Shown: in pieces, positions 8,152-15,926 of the stretch
Layout: the number at the start of each line of letters is the position of its first letter
Numbering within the stretch: the first letter of the stretch is position 1
DNA from: Oscillospiraceae bacterium
Lineage (GTDB): Bacteria; Bacillota; Clostridia; Oscillospirales; Oscillospiraceae
DNA: 64,000 nucleotides
Assembly (NCBI GenBank): GCA_015067435.1
Contig: SVMM01000008.1
Coordinates: forward strand, 1-64,000
Direction: 5' to 3'
Notes under the pieces: generated by a model
Databases searched by the model: none
What the model was told of the DNA's origin: nothing
What the model saw: the letters and a program-made list of their open reading frames with translations, nothing else
Translations under genes and position numbers: made by a program

Positions 8152-8999
8152 GGCTGTAAAAGCCCTCCATTCATATTAAAGAGTGTGGTTTGTCCCATCA
8201 GAAGCTGGGACGGATCGTTAAGATCATAGTTGGCGATGAGCAGCTCCGGGAACTCCGCGCCGCTCTCGAAACGCTGGCGCATATTGTGCGGACGTTTTTT
8301 CTCCAGCAGGTAGATGCCCTTGCAGTCATAGAGCTTCCTCACAAATTCATCGTCGTTGTATGAGAGCAGGAACAGTCCGTTTATACTCAGAAGCGTATCC
8401 CGCAAAAGGATGTGCTTTCTAATGTCGAAGCCGCCGACATTCTTATAGAACTTTTCCGAATCGTGATACGGCGGATCGCAGTAGAAGAAGCTGGTCGGGC
8501 GGTCGTAGTGCCGGATCACGCGCTCGAAGCTCCCGTGCTCGACCACGACGTTCGCAAGCCGCGCCGTCGCCATGTCGATGATCGGAAAATCGGAGCGGAT
8601 ATCGTGCGGCTGGGCTGCAAAGCTGTCGAGGCCGGATGCGTAGGAATAGCGGATGAGCTGGTAGTAATACGCCGCCCTGCGGTAGTCCGCCATCCGCGCG
8701 TTGGGATCGTTCATCACCTTGCGGATACGGTCAAACTCCTGCCGGGAGTTGAGCGAGTATTTGAGGAGCTTTTTCATCCGGCGCGCCTTGCTCCGATTCT
8801 GCACGCAGCGGAAGAGATTGACCAGCAGGCCGTTGAAGTCGTTGTAGACTTCAAAATCGCCTCTCGGCTGCTTGTGGAAGAGCACCCAGCCTCCGCCGCC
8901 GAAGACCTCGATATAGCGGTCATAGTGGAACGGGAAGTGCTGCACGATCTCGTCGCGCAGCGCCTTTTTGCCGCCCACCCAGCTAATAAAGCTGTTCAC
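8148..8999 (-). CDS. D12-class DNA adenine N6-methyltransferase (Dam-like)
   Basis: This 283-residue enzyme should methylate adenine N6 in a specific DNA site using SAM. The motif I region FISWVGGKKALRDEI and EVFGGGGWVLF sit at the N-terminus, and the catalytic DPPY is in SFFYCDPPYHDSE, followed by SYNDDEFVRKLY. This order is typical of the D12 class. I place the start at the GTG at 8999, which overlaps the stop of the upstream gene (GTGA) and follows GGAGGGGG. No restriction partner is adjacent, so it is an orphan methyltransferase, likely shielding the ICE from host restriction. The target site cannot be read from the sequence. Confidence 0.9.
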   Translation of the reverse strand: MNSFISWVGGKKALRDEIVQHFPFHYDRYIEVFGGGGWVLFHKQPRGDFEVYNDFNGLLVNLFRCVQNRSKARRMKKLLKYSLNSRQEFDRIRKVMNDPNARMADYRRAAYYYQLIRYSYASGLDSFAAQPHDIRSDFPIIDMATARLANVVVEHGSFERVIRHYDRPTSFFYCDPPYHDSEKFYKNVGGFDIRKHILLRDTLLSINGLFLLSYNDDEFVRKLYDCKGIYLLEKKRPHNMRQRFESGAEFPELLIANYDLNDPSQLLMGQTTLFNMNGGLLQP

Positions 9000-9367
9000 G
9001 GCGGGCCACCCCCTCCGCTCTTGCTGGGGACGGTCGGGGAACGTATCCGCTCCTCCGGCAGCAGCGTCGTCTGCGCCGTATCGAACTGCTCCAGCGCCTG
9101 CGTGAGCCCGCGGATAGCGGCGGCGATGCCGCCGATGCGGTGCGTCATGTGCGCGATGGTCGCGCGCACCTCCTGCTCGGTCGCGGCGTAGAAGTAGCCC
9201 GCACCGCTGCTGGCAATGGGGACGCCGCTGCGCCGCAGGGTATTGACGAGGTCGCGCAGTTCCTTGCCGCGGATATCGAACGCCGTTTCCAGATCGCGGC
9301 TGGTGGCGGCGTTCCGCTCGCCAAGGTGGTATCGTTTGAGATGCTCCGCGATGGTTTCTTTTTCCAT
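8996..9367 (-). CDS. Small ICE protein, probable winged-helix DNA-binding fold
   Basis: A 123-residue protein: MEKETIAEHLKRYHLGERNAATSRDLETAFDIRGKELRDLVNTLRRSGVPIASSGAGYFYA has the helix-turn-helix and wing pattern of small phage or ICE DNA-binding proteins. A helical stretch (VRATIAHMTHRIGGIAAAIRGL) follows. The ATG at 9367 follows AAAGGAG. The longer frame to 9463 would run through a strong terminator, so I reject that start. It is coupled to the adenine methyltransferase by a GTGA overlap, so it may regulate or assist it. That link is inferred. Confidence 0.68.
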   Translation of the reverse strand: MEKETIAEHLKRYHLGERNAATSRDLETAFDIRGKELRDLVNTLRRSGVPIASSGAGYFYAATEQEVRATIAHMTHRIGGIAAAIRGLTQALEQFDTAQTTLLPEERIRSPTVPSKSGGGGPP

Positions 9368-9416
9368 TTCGCTCCTTTCCGGGGCGTGTTTTCCCGAAAA
9401 GGGCGCAAATAGGCAT

Positions 9417-9456
9417 AAAAAACAGGGGCCGCTGTCCCCATCGGGAAACGGCCCCT
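9417..9456 (-). terminator. Strong minus-strand terminator ahead of the methyltransferase operon
   Basis: Read on the minus strand, AGGGGCCG (9456-9449) pairs with CGGCCCCT (9431-9424), followed by GTTTTTT (9423-9417). It would stop transcripts arriving from the ArdA-like operon, so the genes from 9367 onward need a promoter of their own or read-through. Confidence 0.75.
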
Positions 9457-9487
9457 TGTTCAAAATGTCGATTTTAACTGTTTGCTC

Positions 9488-9516
9488 TTGCGCCTGCCTT
9501 ATGGATGAGCTATACT
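9488..9516 (+). promoter_or_regulatory. Promoter of the 89-residue plus-strand gene
   Basis: TTGCGC (9488-9493), 17 bases, TATACT (9511-9516), followed by GGGAGG (9531-9536) and a GTG at 9544. This supports the plus-strand gene being real in an otherwise minus-strand region. Confidence 0.6.
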
Positions 9517-9543
9517 ACCCCTTGTGTGATGGGAGGGGTTCAA

Positions 9544-9813
9544 GTGCCATATCTGCCGGAGGAAGCCGCCGTCATCGACGGTCTGATCTGCGATTATCTG
9601 ATTTCGCCGCGCCTTGAGAGCGGTATCCGGGACGGGTATCGTTCGGTGCATGAGCATCTTCAGAGCAACGATCTGACAAGCGCGGATTATCAGCGTATTC
9701 TCTCGGCAATCGACTTTCTGCTCCCCACGCGGCGTGACGATCCGACTGAGTATCGGATCATGGTCAGCGCCCTTGCCAAAACCAGCGCGGTGCTGTCCGG
9801 CGTCATAGAGTAA
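9544..9813 (+). CDS. Small ICE protein of unknown function (89 aa)
   Basis: The product begins VPYLPEEAAVIDGLICDYLISPRLESGIRDGYRSVHEHL and ends in a helical segment, all soluble and helix-rich, with no motif I can name. It has its own promoter, a GTG start eight bases behind GGGAGG, and its own terminator, all in a stretch where neighbours run the other way. That independence suggests a small regulator or a cargo gene. The function is unknown. Confidence 0.6.
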   Translation: MPYLPEEAAVIDGLICDYLISPRLESGIRDGYRSVHEHLQSNDLTSADYQRILSAIDFLLPTRRDDPTEYRIMVSALAKTSAVLSGVIE

Positions 9814-9818
9814 GCGCG

Positions 9819-9852
9819 AACCGGCGTGAGCGATCTGCTCCGCCGGTTTTTA
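9819..9852 (+). terminator. Terminator after the 89-residue gene
   Basis: AACCGGCG (9819-9826) pairs with CGCCGGTT (9841-9848) and is followed by a T-run to 9851. It overlaps the stop of the convergent ArdA-like gene. Confidence 0.7.
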
Positions 9853-10869
9853 TATGATCTGCTCCATTGACATTGCGCTCTGCGTCATCTGCTGCTCCTG
9901 CTGCCGGGGCTTGAGATAGACGCTCTCCGTGCGGTCGAGGCGGTATCCGCTCCGTTCGAGGGAGTCCTCGGCGAAGCCGGTCAGGTCAAACAGTCCCGCC
10001 TCAATGAGCGCCTCCGGTGCGCCCGCTTTTTTCAGTTCGGTTTTCGCGTAGTCCTCCAGCTTGTCAACCATGACGAAGCTGAACCGTCTGATCTCCTCAG
10101 CGCAGCCGATCACATCCTTGAGCGTGCGGCAGTCGTCGTACTCCATCGCCGCGGCGAGCTTCCGCTCGAAGCCCTGCATCCCCTGCGCACGCTCGTCCAG
10201 AAGGAAGCCGAGGTTGTTACCGTCGTAGATCAGATCCACGGGATCGTCATACTGTTCCATGAGATTTCCTGCTTCGGGGAAGATGCATTTGGCGTCTGCC
10301 AGAGTGCATTTGCTCACGCTCTGGACGCCGAGTTCCCGAAGCGCGAGGGCGGCTTCGTCGGGAGCGCCGTCGTTGGCGTCCGAATAATCAGGCAGGCGCA
10401 GCCAGACGCCCTCCGGCTTGGCGGGGGAGGCCAGCTTGACTTTGACGCTCCAATCCTCGTCCTTGAGAGTTGCGAGATTTGTGCCGTCATATGGTTTCTG
10501 CTGCTCTCCGGTCGGGTACATGACGTAGCAGTCGTCGATGAACAGTCCGGGGTGACTGTCCTCAAAGGCAACGCCCAGCGCCTCCATATCCGTGTGCGCC
10601 AGCACCAGCTCCGGGAGATCCAGATTTGCGTCGGTGAGATAGAACCTTCCCAAGTCCTCGTAGCCATGAGCGGGAAAGCATATCTCGTAGTCCTGCAAGC
10701 TCGCCAGCAGATTGATCGCGTCCAAGGCGGTTTCGGGCGGGGTGTGCTGCCGCGCCGCGGCGAGGATAATGGATTCTTTTGCCGAGAGCGTCGAGAGGCG
10801 TTCCTCCATCCAGTCGCCCTCGGCACGGGTATGCGGAAGGTGGAAGAATTCGTTGTTGTCGGTGTTCAT
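9850..10869 (-). CDS. ArdA-like antirestriction family protein (339 aa)
   Basis: Last of four coupled, related genes. ArdA proteins are acidic DNA mimics that bind and block type I restriction enzymes. This member is acidic and contains the segments LADAKCIFPEAGNLMEQYDD, CRTLKDVIGCAEEIRRFSFVMVDKLEDYAKTEL and a C-terminal ALIEAGLFDLTGFAEDSLERSGYRL that parallels the ArdA 'tyrosine...glycine-tyrosine' ending. It closes with a glutamine/methionine-rich tail. ATGA overlap with the previous gene shows coupled translation. Assignment is by resemblance to its neighbours and to large ArdA-like proteins of Clostridia ICEs; direct similarity to classical ArdA is weak. Confidence 0.6.
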   Translation of the reverse strand: MNTDNNEFFHLPHTRAEGDWMEERLSTLSAKESIILAAARQHTPPETALDAINLLASLQDYEICFPAHGYEDLGRFYLTDANLDLPELVLAHTDMEALGVAFEDSHPGLFIDDCYVMYPTGEQQKPYDGTNLATLKDEDWSVKVKLASPAKPEGVWLRLPDYSDANDGAPDEAALALRELGVQSVSKCTLADAKCIFPEAGNLMEQYDDPVDLIYDGNNLGFLLDERAQGMQGFERKLAAAMEYDDCRTLKDVIGCAEEIRRFSFVMVDKLEDYAKTELKKAGAPEALIEAGLFDLTGFAEDSLERSGYRLDRTESVYLKPRQQEQQMTQSAMSMEQII

Positions 10870-11531
10870 CCCTGCGTCATCTCCATTCCGCCCATCGTGG
10901 GCTGTTCCTTCTGGTTTTCCGCCATGAGCGGCTGGCAGTCCACGCGCTGCACCCTGCCGTAGTCGGTGAGCGCGAATTGTTCCCTTTCCTGCAGCGCGCG
11001 TCCGTACTGGTAGAGGTTCACATGAGGGAGGAGCACCTCCGCTGCCTCGTCGCCGAGACAGAAGCGCAGGTCGTATTCCGCGGTTTCCTCAAAGGTGCGC
11101 ATCTCCGGGGAGAGAAGATACTCGTCGATCCGCTCGGCGAAGTCGAGCGCCGCGCCCAGCTCCGTGACCTCCATTGCCGTTATAAGCGCGCGGAAGATTT
11201 TGAGCTGGCTTTCTGTCAGCGTCGCAAGCTGGTCGGCGGCGCGGCAGGCGTCGGCAAGGCTGTTCGCGTCGGTGAGCGCGTCCCGCAGCGCCGGGGCGCG
11301 GCAGTCGAGGCAGAGGCACGGGACTTCGCTCAAATCACGCGCGCCCGTGAGCGCCATTGCCGCGTCCAGCTCTGCGGGCGGGGCGGGCAGCGCCAGCGTC
11401 ACGTTGTCGTTCGGGTCCGGCGCAATCAGCTCCACGAGAATGGCGTAGTCCGGTTTGCGCGGCGTCAAGTCCAGCGATTTCCAGACGTCCTGTGCCAGGT
11501 CGCCGTCCTGGGCAACATAGCCGCCCCTCAC
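10866..11531 (-). CDS. ArdA-like antirestriction family protein (221 aa)
   Basis: An acidic protein with two internal helical parts (ITAMEVTELGAALDFAERIDEYLL) and the ArdA-like ending VNLYQYGRALQEREQFALTDYGRVQR, followed by a Q/M-rich tail (EQPTMGGMEM). Start and stop overlap the neighbouring genes by ATGA, so it is translated with them. Expected role is decoying type I restriction enzymes during entry into a new host; this is inferred from the family. Confidence 0.65.
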   Translation of the reverse strand: MRGGYVAQDGDLAQDVWKSLDLTPRKPDYAILVELIAPDPNDNVTLALPAPPAELDAAMALTGARDLSEVPCLCLDCRAPALRDALTDANSLADACRAADQLATLTESQLKIFRALITAMEVTELGAALDFAERIDEYLLSPEMRTFEETAEYDLRFCLGDEAAEVLLPHVNLYQYGRALQEREQFALTDYGRVQRVDCQPLMAENQKEQPTMGGMEMTQG

Positions 11532-12145
11532 AATGACGCCGCCCTCGCCATCTGCATATTGCCCATCGTCTGCTCCGGCGTGACTTGCCTTTCCTGCTCG
11601 GCGAGCATCGGCTCCGCGGAGCCGCGGCGCAGGGTGTACCCGTCGCCGGTGAACGCGCCGCCGCGCTCGGCGTAGTATTCGATGCCGATTGCCTCGTAGT
11701 CGAGATACGGCTTGACGCTTTCGGGAAAGTCCTTGTAGCCGGTGTCCACGAGGAATCTACCCAGCTCCTTTTCGGTCGTGACGCCGTGGATGAAGATATA
11801 TTCGCCCAGCGAGTCGGCGATCCGCAGGACGTCGGCGACGCTGCCAAACGCCGCTCCTGCCAGCGCGCCGTCAAAGGTCTTGCGCTGCTGTTCGTTCATC
11901 TGGCCGATCTTCTCCGCAAGCTCGCCCAGCTCGATGTAATCGCCGGGGCGGTCCATCTTCCGGTCGCGGAGCCAGCAATCCAGCGAGCCGACGCCTGTGT
12001 CCGCTCTGAGGATGCGGGTTTGGCGGTCGTTCGTGCTGACGGCATCCAGCTTTTCATATGCCGCGGCGATGTCTGCAGGCTCCGCGGGCAGTTGCAGGCC
12101 GACACAGCGCCCGCTGTTGTCCCTCGCCAGTGTCAGGATCATCAC
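11528..12145 (-). CDS. ArdA-like antirestriction family protein (205 aa)
   Basis: An acidic protein ending with TTEKELGRFLVDTG...PYLDYEAIGIEYYAERGGAFTGDGYTLRR, the clearest ArdA-like pattern of the four, in which a Tyr/Gly ladder closes the domain. A Q/M-rich tail (EQTMGNMQM) follows. ATGA overlaps on both sides. Likely an inhibitor of restriction endonucleases that acts soon after conjugative entry. That role comes from family knowledge and is not visible in the sequence. Confidence 0.7.
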   Translation of the reverse strand: MMILTLARDNSGRCVGLQLPAEPADIAAAYEKLDAVSTNDRQTRILRADTGVGSLDCWLRDRKMDRPGDYIELGELAEKIGQMNEQQRKTFDGALAGAAFGSVADVLRIADSLGEYIFIHGVTTEKELGRFLVDTGYKDFPESVKPYLDYEAIGIEYYAERGGAFTGDGYTLRRGSAEPMLAEQERQVTPEQTMGNMQMARAASL

Positions 12146-13341
12146 ATCATGCCTCCCATCATCTGTCCCTGTTCTTCCTTCTGCTCCCGCTGATACGCCT
12201 CGGCGGGATCTTCCATCATCAACTCGTCGAGGCTCATCGCGCCGGTATAGCCGATATAGCCCAGCTCGTTGAACGCGCCAGCCTGCTCCCGGACTCGCTG
12301 TTCGCCATACTTGGCGTAGTCGTAAAACCCGTCGAGGTTCGGATCGAACTCAAAGCGCCCGGACTGTTGGATCATGAATCTGCCGAGTTCCTCCGGCGTT
12401 TTGATGTTCGGGACGAACTCGAAGAGGTCGAGGTTTTCTGCCAAGCGTCGCACCTGCATGGCATATTCCGGCTCCGCCAACAGCACAGCAGCGGCGAGAC
12501 GGTCCATAGAAGCGTCGTCCAGCTTTTCAACCGCTTGGAACATTCTGTTCAGCTCAATCAAGCCTTCGTGCGCCATATTGAGCCGATCCTCAATCTGTTT
12601 CGGCAAATCGCTCCGCCATGTGGCGATCTGAACGTCCTCCGCAGACCGATAGCCGCCACGCTCCAACAGACGCTCCAACCTCTTTTCTGGCGTTGGCAGG
12701 AGCAGCACCGTTGGCTGCGTGCCCTCCGACAGCGGCGTGAGTTCCATTTCCATGAGATATGCCTTGTCATAGTAGACGGGGAAGTTCTGTCCCGTGTAGC
12801 TCGGTTCAAGCTGAAAGCCGTTGTCGAAGACAACGCCGCTCGGCGTGACCGTGCCTTTGCCCGTGGCAATGAGGTCGCGGATGAGCTTCTCGCCACCCAG
12901 CGATTCCAGCACACTCACCGGCTCACCACCGCCGTGTGTGTCCATGTAGTGGTCTTTTCCGGCTCTGTTGAGATCCTCAAAGTTGGTGATGACCGTCGCC
13001 TGCTCACAGCCGAAAGACAGGTTGATAAAGCCTTGGATGTCCTTGATCCCCAGCTTGTACGCCATGCCTTCGAACTTGTCCTGCTCGTTGCCCCAATACC
13101 GCTCGATGCTCCGGGCGAGGAAGTCCAGCTCGTCGATGTTGACCTCCTGTCCCTCCAGCACATCCAGCGCGGCGGGGGAGCGGTCGAGCCTGTCAATGTG
13201 GCAGTCTCTTTCCGTAACGCCGCCGATTCCTAACTGCTCCAGCAGCTCCATGCTGTGGGCGTACTCCTCGTCCGGGATGGGCAGCGGGATCGTGGCGCAG
13301 CCCCAATCGGGGTGCTGCCCGTTACAGATGATTGCGTTCAT
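12142..13341 (-). CDS. Large ArdA-like antirestriction protein (399 aa)
   Basis: The N-terminal 230 or so residues resemble other ICE 'antirestriction' proteins (MNAIICNGQHPDWGCATIPLPIPDEEY...LDFLARSIERYWGNEQDKFEGMAYKLGI). The C-terminal part carries FVPNIKTPEELGRFMIQQSGRFEFDPNLDGFYDYAKYGEQ and GAFNELGYIGYTG, the ArdA-like ending. The tail is GQMMGGMM. It heads the run of four coupled genes, and its start overlaps the Cys-rich small gene by 20 bases. It probably mimics DNA to block restriction enzymes. The larger N-terminal part has no function I can name. Confidence 0.7.
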   Translation of the reverse strand: MNAIICNGQHPDWGCATIPLPIPDEEYAHSMELLEQLGIGGVTERDCHIDRLDRSPAALDVLEGQEVNIDELDFLARSIERYWGNEQDKFEGMAYKLGIKDIQGFINLSFGCEQATVITNFEDLNRAGKDHYMDTHGGGEPVSVLESLGGEKLIRDLIATGKGTVTPSGVVFDNGFQLEPSYTGQNFPVYYDKAYLMEMELTPLSEGTQPTVLLLPTPEKRLERLLERGGYRSAEDVQIATWRSDLPKQIEDRLNMAHEGLIELNRMFQAVEKLDDASMDRLAAAVLLAEPEYAMQVRRLAENLDLFEFVPNIKTPEELGRFMIQQSGRFEFDPNLDGFYDYAKYGEQRVREQAGAFNELGYIGYTGAMSLDELMMEDPAEAYQREQKEEQGQMMGGMM

Positions 13342-13597
13342 TTTTCCGTTTCTTCTCCTTTTCTGCGATTTCTCGCACCTCCGTTAATAGGCAATGCTCC
13401 TCGTCGTGCCAGCAGATGAACCCGTCAGACGTATACGGACAGCCCTCACATCGTTCAAATTTGGTGCAAACGGGCTTTTCGGGCTCATCCCGCCTTGTTT
13501 CCGGCGCATGACAGGTCGTGAAGTATTCTCTGCCGCTTGCAAAGAGGTGGTAGCTTGTTTGGTGATATTTCAGTCGTTCCACACATTTTTCCTCCAA
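13322..13597 (-). CDS. Small Cys-rich ICE protein (91 aa)
   Basis: A basic-to-acidic 91-residue protein with seven cysteines, most in the C-terminal half (KPVCTKFERCEGCPY...GFICWHDEEHC), suggesting a zinc or iron-sulphur site. The ATG at 13597 follows GGAGG at a short spacing. It overlaps the 399-residue gene, which it precedes in the operon. A strong terminator lies immediately upstream (13612-13658), so this operon either depends on read-through or starts inside the upstream gene. The function is unknown to me. Confidence 0.65.
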   Translation of the reverse strand: MEEKCVERLKYHQTSYHLFASGREYFTTCHAPETRRDEPEKPVCTKFERCEGCPYTSDGFICWHDEEHCLLTEVREIAEKEKKRKNERNHL

Positions 13598-13611
13598 AAG
13601 CTCCGAAAATG

Positions 13612-13658
13612 AAAAAAGAGCCGGGGCTTTCCGATTGTGGTTCGGAAAACCTCGGCTC
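13612..13658 (-). terminator. Long-stem terminator between the 235-residue gene and the ArdA-like operon
   Basis: On the minus strand GAGCCGAGGTTTTCCGAA pairs with TCGGAAAGCCCCGGCTC, a near-perfect stem of about 17 pairs, followed by TTTTTT (13617-13612). It ends the 235-residue gene. Only 14 bases separate it from the next start, which leaves no room for a promoter. Confidence 0.8.
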
Positions 13659-14366
13659 TCAGTACATGGTCTGGGTCTGTGATTGATATTGTCTGCTCAG
13701 TTCCAGCTCCCGCTGGTTGGATAGATTCACGCGCTGCTCCAGATCGGGGACCGTCCGCTCGATCTGCTCCGCCGCCGCTTGCAGCAGCTTTTCGCGTTCT
13801 GCCGTGATGGGATAGGTGCTCTCCAGCGTTTCGTGAATACATCGGTAGACCTCCGTGAGCTGATCTTTGGAAAAAAGCTGGTCGCGCTCGATCAGCCCCG
13901 CCCTCATGCAGAAGTCGCGCTTGGCGTTGGCGTACTCGTCCTCAAAGTAGTGTCCCGCCCATACGCCGGTGCGGTCAAAGTTCCACTCCCACGTGACGAA
14001 CTTGACGCCATGCGAGGTGGGATGCCCCGCCAGCACCGCGCCGCCAAAGTCGGCGAGGAGCTTGTAGTTCTCGTCCAGCCCGCTTGCTTTGAGGACAGGT
14101 GCGGCGTCCATGAGTTCCATGTACTGTCTAACCTCTCTTGCAATGTCGACCGCGCGGTCGAATGCCTCGCGCCCGCCGTCGCGGTCAAGCTCCTCCTCGC
14201 GGAACTGCGCGCCGCCGCCCGCGGTCACGCGGCAGAGCGGTTCGCCAAGCCAGGTCACGGGGAGGAGGCCGTCCTTCATCGGCCCAACGCCGTAGCCTTC
14301 TCCGGCAAGCCGGATCGCCAACTCCTTGTAGTATCTGTCGCAGGATTCGATGTTGATTTCGCTCAT
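13659..14366 (-). CDS. Conserved ICE protein of unknown function (235 aa)
   Basis: Starts MSEINIESCDRYYKELAIRLAGEGYGVGP and carries LLADFGGAVLAGHPTSHGVKFVTWEW...GHYFEDEYANAKRDFCMRAGL, a block I associate with ICE accessory proteins of unknown role. The second half is helical and ends in a short Q-rich tail. The start ATG at 14366 follows AAAAAGGAG at a normal distance; the longer frame to 14405 lacks one. A degenerate copy of its first codons lies on the far side of the ATPase-nuclease cassette (16,558-16,596). Confidence 0.68.
   Translation of the reverse strand: MSEINIESCDRYYKELAIRLAGEGYGVGPMKDGLLPVTWLGEPLCRVTAGGGAQFREEELDRDGGREAFDRAVDIAREVRQYMELMDAAPVLKASGLDENYKLLADFGGAVLAGHPTSHGVKFVTWEWNFDRTGVWAGHYFEDEYANAKRDFCMRAGLIERDQLFSKDQLTEVYRCIHETLESTYPITAEREKLLQAAAEQIERTVPDLEQRVNLSNQRELELSRQYQSQTQTMY
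14343..14357. repeat. 15-bp direct repeat, copy 1 (flanks the ATPase-nuclease cassette)
   Basis: GGATTCGATGTTGAT is identical to 16573-16587 and in the same orientation. Similarity extends over about 29 bases on one side with five differences. It falls in the first codons (INIES) of the 235-residue gene. Confidence 0.8.
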
Positions 14367-14423
14367 GTTGTTCTCCTTTTTGGAATTTGCTGTGTTCTTG
14401 CCCATATGTGTGTTAAAATAGGC

Positions 14424-14452
14424 TTGTATCTATTATTCTGCTGTGGTATACT
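14424..14452 (+). promoter_or_regulatory. Promoter of the ATPase-nuclease cassette
   Basis: TTGTAT (14424-14429), 17 bases, TATACT (14447-14452). It lies about 95 bases before the ATPase start, giving a leader of roughly 85 bases. Confidence 0.6.
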
Positions 14453-14546
14453 TAATAAAATGCGAGATAATTCGAAAATGATAAAGGATACTTTTAACTG
14501 TAGCAGTATTCTGATAGTTATAATGATGTTTGAGGGAGCTGATGCT

Positions 14547-15914
14547 ATGACTGAAATAACAAACAGTCAGGATCTGTCCAATAATCGAGTGGCGGTAAGG
14601 CGGATCAGTATTGATAACTTTGGCGCTTTGGGAAGAATTTCGTTACGATTAGATCGCCCGCTTCAGGTGATCATTGGACCTCAGGCATCCGGAAAGAGTA
14701 CGCTCGGAAAGTCGATTTATTTTTGCAGAAAAATTCGTGACTATCTTTCTGACTATGCCCGAGAAGTATTAAATGGGCAAATCCAAAGTGAATACTACAC
14801 TAATTTTCTAAAGTATCTCAGAAACCCTTTTATGGGATGCTTTGGAACAACAAAGCATATGGACCGGTTCACTATCCGGTTCACTTATGATGAGATAGCC
14901 AATAAATATGTATCAATTAGTCTTGACAAGGATCGCTATGCTTCATTTCAGTTTAGCGATAGTCTTCGAGTAGAAATCGAGAATCTGTTCCGTGAACTAG
15001 TTCACACGGCGGAGCGTATTCCAGACTCTATCACAGATGCATATTTTGCTCAACGTGATATTCTTGAATTAATAAAGCGGCAGGCCAAAAAAATTTTCGC
15101 AGATGATGAAAACCTCCTTTATATTCCGGCAGGTCGCAATCTGCTGGCAACAGTTCCGGATTTGATCCAGCCTGATCCAGATGCAACAAGAAGTATGCTG
15201 CATATAGATTTCAGCCGCACGGATTTGATTACGCAGGAGTTTATTAGATACATTCAACAAATGCGGGCAAGATTTGGTTCTAAGTTGGAGGAAATAACAC
15301 AAAACTATCTAAAAACCGTCAAGGGACAGATTCGAAACAAAGACGTTGAGCTTGCGTGTGATCTTGTAAAGAAGATACTAAAGGCTGAGTATGTCTGCGA
15401 TAGGGACGGAGAAAAGCTGTATTACGAGGACAACAAGTGGGTCAAGCTGATGTTCGGCTCATCTGGCCAGCAGGAGGTCTTGTGGGCTCTAAACTGTATT
15501 TTCCTTGCCATATTGCAGAACGAAAAAACATTTTTAGTGTTTGAAGAACCTGAATCACACATTTTTCCAGATGCACAAGAGCTAATCGCCGAGCTAGTTT
15601 CTTTAATGATTCATTCCAGTGGAAGCGAGGTTTTGTTGACAACACACAGCCCATATATGCTCACGGCTATCAATCTCTTGATCTATTCTGGTAAAGTGGA
15701 AAAAAGCAATGAGTCTGCTATCGTGGAGCGCCAGTTCCGCATGAAATCAGGCTCTGTAGCTGCATACTTGCTTCCCGGTAGCAAGAAGAACGCAATTAAC
15801 TTGATCGATCCCACCCGGGGGCTTATTGATGCGCTGCAAATAGATGGCGTCTCTGATCGAATAAATGAACGGATGGATGAACTTCTCAACAGGCAGATTG
15901 CACAGAAAGAATAA
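14547..15914 (+). CDS. OLD/ABC-type AAA ATPase, probable defence-system sensor
   Basis: This 455-residue ATPase has Walker A GPQASGKST (44-52), an ABC-like signature SSGQQE (about 305-310), Walker B with FLVFEEPESH (333-334 are the catalytic EE) and a THSPYML switch near 365. That order is typical of AAA_15/AAA_21 ATPases in OLD, Gabija, PARIS and Septu-like immunity. There is no Toprim domain, so a separate effector is expected; the next gene fits. The ATG at 14547 follows GGGAG. The cassette is visibly AT-rich: one line counted by hand (15061-15120) has 21 G/C of 60, against 39 of 60 at 17221-17280. It sits at the ICE end, a common cargo site. The defence role is inferred. Confidence 0.82.
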   Translation: MTEITNSQDLSNNRVAVRRISIDNFGALGRISLRLDRPLQVIIGPQASGKSTLGKSIYFCRKIRDYLSDYAREVLNGQIQSEYYTNFLKYLRNPFMGCFGTTKHMDRFTIRFTYDEIANKYVSISLDKDRYASFQFSDSLRVEIENLFRELVHTAERIPDSITDAYFAQRDILELIKRQAKKIFADDENLLYIPAGRNLLATVPDLIQPDPDATRSMLHIDFSRTDLITQEFIRYIQQMRARFGSKLEEITQNYLKTVKGQIRNKDVELACDLVKKILKAEYVCDRDGEKLYYEDNKWVKLMFGSSGQQEVLWALNCIFLAILQNEKTFLVFEEPESHIFPDAQELIAELVSLMIHSSGSEVLLTTHSPYMLTAINLLIYSGKVEKSNESAIVERQFRMKSGSVAAYLLPGSKKNAINLIDPTRGLIDALQIDGVSDRINERMDELLNRQIAQKE

Positions 15915-15926
15915 GGTGACTGAGAA

